Below are positions 60,457 to 64,000 of a DNA stretch of 64,000 nucleotides, piece after piece. The position numbers and the translations under genes were made by a program. The notes beneath the pieces are model-generated. The model was not told where the DNA came from. It did no database searches and saw only the letters and a program-made list of their open reading frames with translations. Positions within the stretch are counted from its first letter, which is position 1. The number at the start of each line of letters is the position of its first letter. The DNA is from CAYNRA01 sp046296415 (GTDB taxonomy: Bacteria > Bacteroidota > Bacteroidia > Cytophagales > Spirosomataceae). The DNA lies in the NCBI GenBank assembly GCA_046296415.1, contig JBKBLN010000001.1, positions 1,643,978 to 1,707,977 of the forward strand, in the 5' to 3' direction.

Positions 60457-62052
60457 TTAAACTTGACTTAAAGCGATATATAGTGTTAAGGTGATGAAAA
60501 CCAAGGCAAAGGCAAAAGGCTTAGTGTACTTCCAGGGTGTCATGTCTACCTGGGGATCCACTTGTGCCATTTGAATATTTTGACGGGGGTACCATTGAGA
60601 AACTGCCAACATAATACCTACATTGAGTAGGAACTCGATTCCCCATAAATGGACGAAATGAATATCAACCTGAATGATAAATGTGCAAAGAATGTAAAAG
60701 AAAAAACCAGTTAATAACGCCACATTGGCGGCTGTTCCGGAGATGTTTTTGAAAAAGAATCCACCCAAAATAACCGAGGCAATGGGGATAAAGAATATTC
60801 CGTTAAGCTCTTGAAGTAGCTGAAATAAACCATCGGGTGCCTTAGCCATGAAAGGGGCTGCAATGACCGAAGAAATGGCTAAGATTGTAGCGGTCATTTT
60901 CCCCATAAATACCAATCGGGCATCAGTGGCCTCCGGTTGGATTAATCTTTTGTACACATCCATACTAAAAATGGTGGATGCGCTATTTAACACCGCATTA
61001 AATGTACTCAAGACTGCTCCCATGACCACCGCAGCGAAGAAACCTAAAAGCGAGGTAGGAAGTACTTTTTGCACCAGCAATGGATAAATGATATCCTGGT
61101 TTCCAAAATGAGTCTCTTGAAAAAAGTAAAACCCAATGATCCCAGGGAGTACAATGATGAAGGGTACTAAAATTTTAGCTAAACCCGTAACCAAAAGGCC
61201 TTTTTGAGCTTCTTTTAAGTCCTTGGCTCCCAGCACCCTTTGCACGATGGTTTGATTCATACACCAAAAGTAGAGCTGATTGATCACCAATCCAGTGAAT
61301 AAGGTGCTAAATGGAAGGACTGAATTGGGCTGACCAATGACATTAAACTTGTGGGGAACCGACTCAAAAACCATCGAGATTCCTCGGATAGGATTTCCAT
61401 CCCCAATTTGGATTAGGGCCAATAATGGAATCATCAATCCTCCCAATAGTAGGCCATATCCATAAATAACATCCGAGACGGATACAGCTTTTAATCCACC
61501 AAAAATCGCATATAGAGATCCCAAAAGTCCCATAACGATGATAGTTAAAACCAAACCTTCCGATTTTTCAACTCCCAAAAGTTCAGAAATAGAGAAAATA
61601 CTTTCAAGGTTAATGGCTCCCGTATAGAGTACAATTGGGAGTAACGTCACGGCGAAGGAAATCAGGAGCAAACCTGCCATCATGGTTCGAGTAGTGGGAT
61701 TGAACCGATTTTCAAGATATTCCGGAATGGTGGTAAGACCCATTTTTAAATATTTCGGCACAAAATAGACAGCCGCGACAATGAGGGCCAAGGCGGAGGT
61801 TACCTCCCAAGCAATAATGATGGCTCCGTTTTTATAGGAGGAGCCATTCATGCCAACTAAATGCTCCGTCGAAATATTGGTCATGATCATGGATGCTGCA
61901 ATCACCGTACCCGTAAGAGTTCGGCCGCCTAGGAAATATCCTTCTTGCGTTTGCAAATCATCTTTTCTGGTTTTGAAAAAAGCATATACCCCCGCGAGCA
62001 GGGTAAATCCAATAAAACTCAGAATTGAAATAGTATAGGGTGAAAGGTTCAT
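60457..62052 (-). CDS. Sodium:solute symporter, probable inositol uptake
   Basis: Inner-membrane SSS-family symporter of 531 residues with at least 13 hydrophobic segments. FFLGGRTLTGTVIAASMIMT and EHLVGMNGSSYKNGAIIIAW at the N side, VIFGGLKAVSVSDVIYGYGL-like sequence in the middle, and SASTIFSMDVYKRLI match the SglT/SMIT branch. Location between iolD and mmsA argues for myo-inositol as the cargo; this is inference from context. Confidence 0.9.
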   Translation of the reverse strand: MNLSPYTISILSFIGFTLLAGVYAFFKTRKDDLQTQEGYFLGGRTLTGTVIAASMIMTNISTEHLVGMNGSSYKNGAIIIAWEVTSALALIVAAVYFVPKYLKMGLTTIPEYLENRFNPTTRTMMAGLLLISFAVTLLPIVLYTGAINLESIFSISELLGVEKSEGLVLTIIVMGLLGSLYAIFGGLKAVSVSDVIYGYGLLLGGLMIPLLALIQIGDGNPIRGISMVFESVPHKFNVIGQPNSVLPFSTLFTGLVINQLYFWCMNQTIVQRVLGAKDLKEAQKGLLVTGLAKILVPFIIVLPGIIGFYFFQETHFGNQDIIYPLLVQKVLPTSLLGFFAAVVMGAVLSTFNAVLNSASTIFSMDVYKRLIQPEATDARLVFMGKMTATILAISSVIAAPFMAKAPDGLFQLLQELNGIFFIPIASVILGGFFFKNISGTAANVALLTGFFFYILCTFIIQVDIHFVHLWGIEFLLNVGIMLAVSQWYPRQNIQMAQVDPQVDMTPWKYTKPFAFALVFITLTLYIALSQV

Positions 62053-62064
62053 TTTGAGGTCAGG

Positions 62065-63921
62065 TTAGAGGTGCATTTTTTGCTTCGATTTATTTTGAAG
62101 CATTTTTTCATGTGCCTCTTGGATTCCAGCGTGCTTGGATACGGATGACACCGGAACCTCCCACCAGGCATGACCATATCCCGCCATTTTACGTTCTACT
62201 GAGGTTTCAATGTAAATCACGGTGGTATCGGTATTGGCTTTAGCTTCTTTCAAGGCAGCCAAAAATGCCGCCTCACTCTGGGCTCGTATGACTTTTGCGC
62301 CTAGACTTTCAGCGTTGGTTGCCAAATCAACGGGTAGTTTGGCTCCATCTAAATGACCGGATTGTGCCTGTCTGTATCGATATTGGGTACCGAAACCCTC
62401 ACTACCCAATGACTTTGATAGGCCACCAATGCTGGCATATCCATGATTGTTAATTAAGATCAGGGTGAGTTTGTATCCTTCTTGCACAGCGGTAACAATT
62501 TCCGTGGACATCATGAGATAACTCCCATCGCCTACCATGACATAAACTTCCCGGGTTGGATCGGCCATTTTTACTCCCAATCCTCCGGCGATTTCATAAC
62601 CCATGCAAGAGAAGCCATATTCTAAATGGAAGCTTTTGGCATTTTTGCTTCGCCATAATTTGTGAAGGTCACCGGGTAAACTTCCGGCCGCACACACCAC
62701 GACATCTTGCGGATCCGCGAAGGTATTTACGGCACCAATGACTTCTGCTTGCGATAAATTCTCGGGATCAACCACCTGGTAGGCTTCCTGAATTTTTTGG
62801 TCCCAATCCCGCGAATAGGCTTGGCATCTAGATTGAAACTCTTGGGAGGTTGAAAAATCTCCCAAAGCGGTACTCAATGCCGAGAGGGTCGCTCGTGCGT
62901 CCCCTGTGAGGGCCAGTCCACTTTGTTTATGAGCATCAAATTCGGCTATGTTGATGTTGATAAATTGAACTTCCTCATTTTGAAAAGCAGTTTTGGAGGC
63001 GGTTGTGAAATCACTATACCGTGTTCCGATACCTAGGACTACATCAGCCTCAGCCGCTATTTCATTGGCTCCTTGAGTTCCAGTGGCTCCCATGGCTCCT
63101 AAATTTAAGTCGAAAGTATAGGGTAGTGATCCTTTTCCGGCAAAGCTCTCTGCCGAGGGGATTCCATGAGTTTGACAGAATGCTTTCAAAGTTTCGGAGG
63201 CTTCACTGTAAAGGACACCTCCACCGGCTACGATCAACGGTTTCTTCGCTTTTTTTAGAAGTTCGGCGGCTCGCTGAATCAATTGAGCATCGGGTAAGGG
63301 TCTAGGAATAAACCAAACTCTTTTTTGAAAGAACGATTCCGGAAAATCAAAGGATTCTGCTTGAACATCTTGTGGGAAACAAATGGTCACGGCACCGGTA
63401 TCTGCAGGGGAGGTCAGTACCCGCATGGCTTGCAAGAGGGAAGGTATCAATTGTTCAGGACGATTGATGCGATCCCAGAACTTGGATACTGGACGAAAGC
63501 AATCATTAACCGTGAGATCAGGACTGTAACTGGCCTCCAATTGTTGTAAAACAGGATCGACATGCCGAGTGGCGAAAACATCGCCGGGTAAAAGCAATAC
63601 AGGTATCCGGTTGATTGTAGCAGCCGCAGCGGCGGTTAACATATTGGTGGCACCTGGCCCAATGGAAGAGGTACAAGCAAAGGTGGACAAGCGATTTTTC
63701 ATCCGGGCATAGGCTGCCGCGGTATGAACCATGGCTTGCTCGTTTCGCGCTTGATAAAAACGGAATTCGGGGTATTCAAATAAAGCTTGGCCAATTCCTC
63801 CCACATTTCCGTGACCAAAAATGCCGAAGCAACCAGCAAAAAATTTATGTTCCACACCATCCCGTTCGATGTATTGTTGATCCAAAAAACGGATAAGGGC
63901 TTGGGCTACGGTTAATTTCAT
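62065..63921 (-). CDS. iolD: 3D-(3,5/4)-trihydroxycyclohexane-1,2-dione hydrolase
   Basis: Thiamine-diphosphate enzyme of 618 residues that opens the inositol-derived ring. The N-terminal domain has the catalytic Glu region ALFEYPEFRFYQARNEQAMV, the middle domain GTRYSDFTTASKTAFQNEEV, and the C-terminal cofactor motif VMVGDGSYLMMSTEIVTAVQ with LILINNHGYASIGGL. The start MKLTVAQALIRFLDQQYIER is canonical. It begins the run iolD, symporter, mmsA, iolE, iolG. Confidence 0.96.
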   Translation of the reverse strand: MKLTVAQALIRFLDQQYIERDGVEHKFFAGCFGIFGHGNVGGIGQALFEYPEFRFYQARNEQAMVHTAAAYARMKNRLSTFACTSSIGPGATNMLTAAAAATINRIPVLLLPGDVFATRHVDPVLQQLEASYSPDLTVNDCFRPVSKFWDRINRPEQLIPSLLQAMRVLTSPADTGAVTICFPQDVQAESFDFPESFFQKRVWFIPRPLPDAQLIQRAAELLKKAKKPLIVAGGGVLYSEASETLKAFCQTHGIPSAESFAGKGSLPYTFDLNLGAMGATGTQGANEIAAEADVVLGIGTRYSDFTTASKTAFQNEEVQFININIAEFDAHKQSGLALTGDARATLSALSTALGDFSTSQEFQSRCQAYSRDWDQKIQEAYQVVDPENLSQAEVIGAVNTFADPQDVVVCAAGSLPGDLHKLWRSKNAKSFHLEYGFSCMGYEIAGGLGVKMADPTREVYVMVGDGSYLMMSTEIVTAVQEGYKLTLILINNHGYASIGGLSKSLGSEGFGTQYRYRQAQSGHLDGAKLPVDLATNAESLGAKVIRAQSEAAFLAALKEAKANTDTTVIYIETSVERKMAGYGHAWWEVPVSSVSKHAGIQEAHEKMLQNKSKQKMHL

Positions 63922-63947
63922 GATTGTACGATTAGGGTATCTAAAGA

Positions 63948-64000
63948 TTAAAATCCGCCATGTTTTTCTATAAAGGCCATTGATTGTTCAAGCGTAGGCA
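63948..64000 (-). CDS. C-terminal end of an upstream gene, possibly another iol gene
   Basis: Last 16 codons and TAA of a gene that begins beyond the window, translating as PTLEQSMAFIEKHGGF. Only this frame is open to the edge with a sensible ending. It is 26 bases ahead of iolD, so it likely belongs to the same operon; IolC (5-dehydro-2-deoxygluconokinase) or IolB would be expected, but 16 residues cannot decide. Confidence 0.45.
   Translation of the reverse strand, partial: PTLEQSMAFIEKHGGF

Noticed and set aside
1..64000. Mobile elements, prophage, CRISPR or restriction systems
   Set aside because: No transposase, integrase, Cas or restriction gene and no direct-repeat array was found on either strand.

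Overview
The window looks like a chromosomal segment of a Bacteroidota bacterium, most likely order Cytophagales (a freshwater Spirosomataceae/Cytophagaceae type is my best guess). The basis is an LpxC-FabZ fusion inside an HD hydrolase-lpxD-lpxC/fabZ-lpxA-ABC block, a transketolase split into two genes, a PorW/SprE-like type IX secretion lipoprotein, a TonB receptor with a CarboxypepD_reg-like plug extension, DUF1800/DUF1501 proteins, an ECF sigma factor followed by its 'sensor' pair, and promoters that fit the Bacteroidota -33 TTG / -7 TAnnTTTG consensus. I see no insertion sequence, phage gene, CRISPR array or rRNA.

Layout. 1-7262 (minus strand) reads as one convoy: metallo-beta-lactamase hydrolase, patatin, PorW-like lipoprotein, a 32-residue membrane peptide, a sodium:solute symporter, an OmpR-type regulator and its sensor kinase (cut by the window edge). 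7263-9523 holds a possible small RNA on the plus strand, then fabV and a VanY-like carboxypeptidase. 9610-12978 is a large lipoprotein with beta-propeller, HEAT and cytochrome c regions. 13039-17541 carries an ABC-F protein and leuS. 17698-23369 is a three-gene export operon (DUF1800, DUF1501, a lectin-like PA14 protein). 23421-27430 has a thiolase and a divergent TonB receptor.

27437-37955 (minus) is a sensory island: a hybrid kinase with GAF, PAS, receiver and HPt domains, a single-domain receiver, a multi-PAS/GAF kinase split by an in-frame TAA, and two PAS proteins that end after the histidine dimerisation helices and have no ATPase domain. It also has a candidate small RNA with its own promoter and terminator. 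A CAU tRNA follows.

38286-43928 is the lipid A block. 44127-51396 has an M48 protease, then an operon of FAH-family hydrolase, M23 peptidase, peroxiredoxin and split transketolase, then an ECF sigma module. 51393-56874 (minus) carries a YncE-like lipoprotein, fumC, a pseudouridine synthase, an OsmC protein and a GH28 glycosidase. 57049-64000 (minus) is a myo-inositol catabolic operon: iolD, sodium symporter, methylmalonate-semialdehyde dehydrogenase, iolE, iolG, plus the last codons of another upstream gene.

The points most worth a second look are the kinase gene interrupted by one TAA (37149-37151), the two kinase-like proteins without ATPase domains, the two candidate small RNAs, the 32-residue membrane peptide hidden between porW and the symporter, and the DUF1800-DUF1501-PA14 operon.
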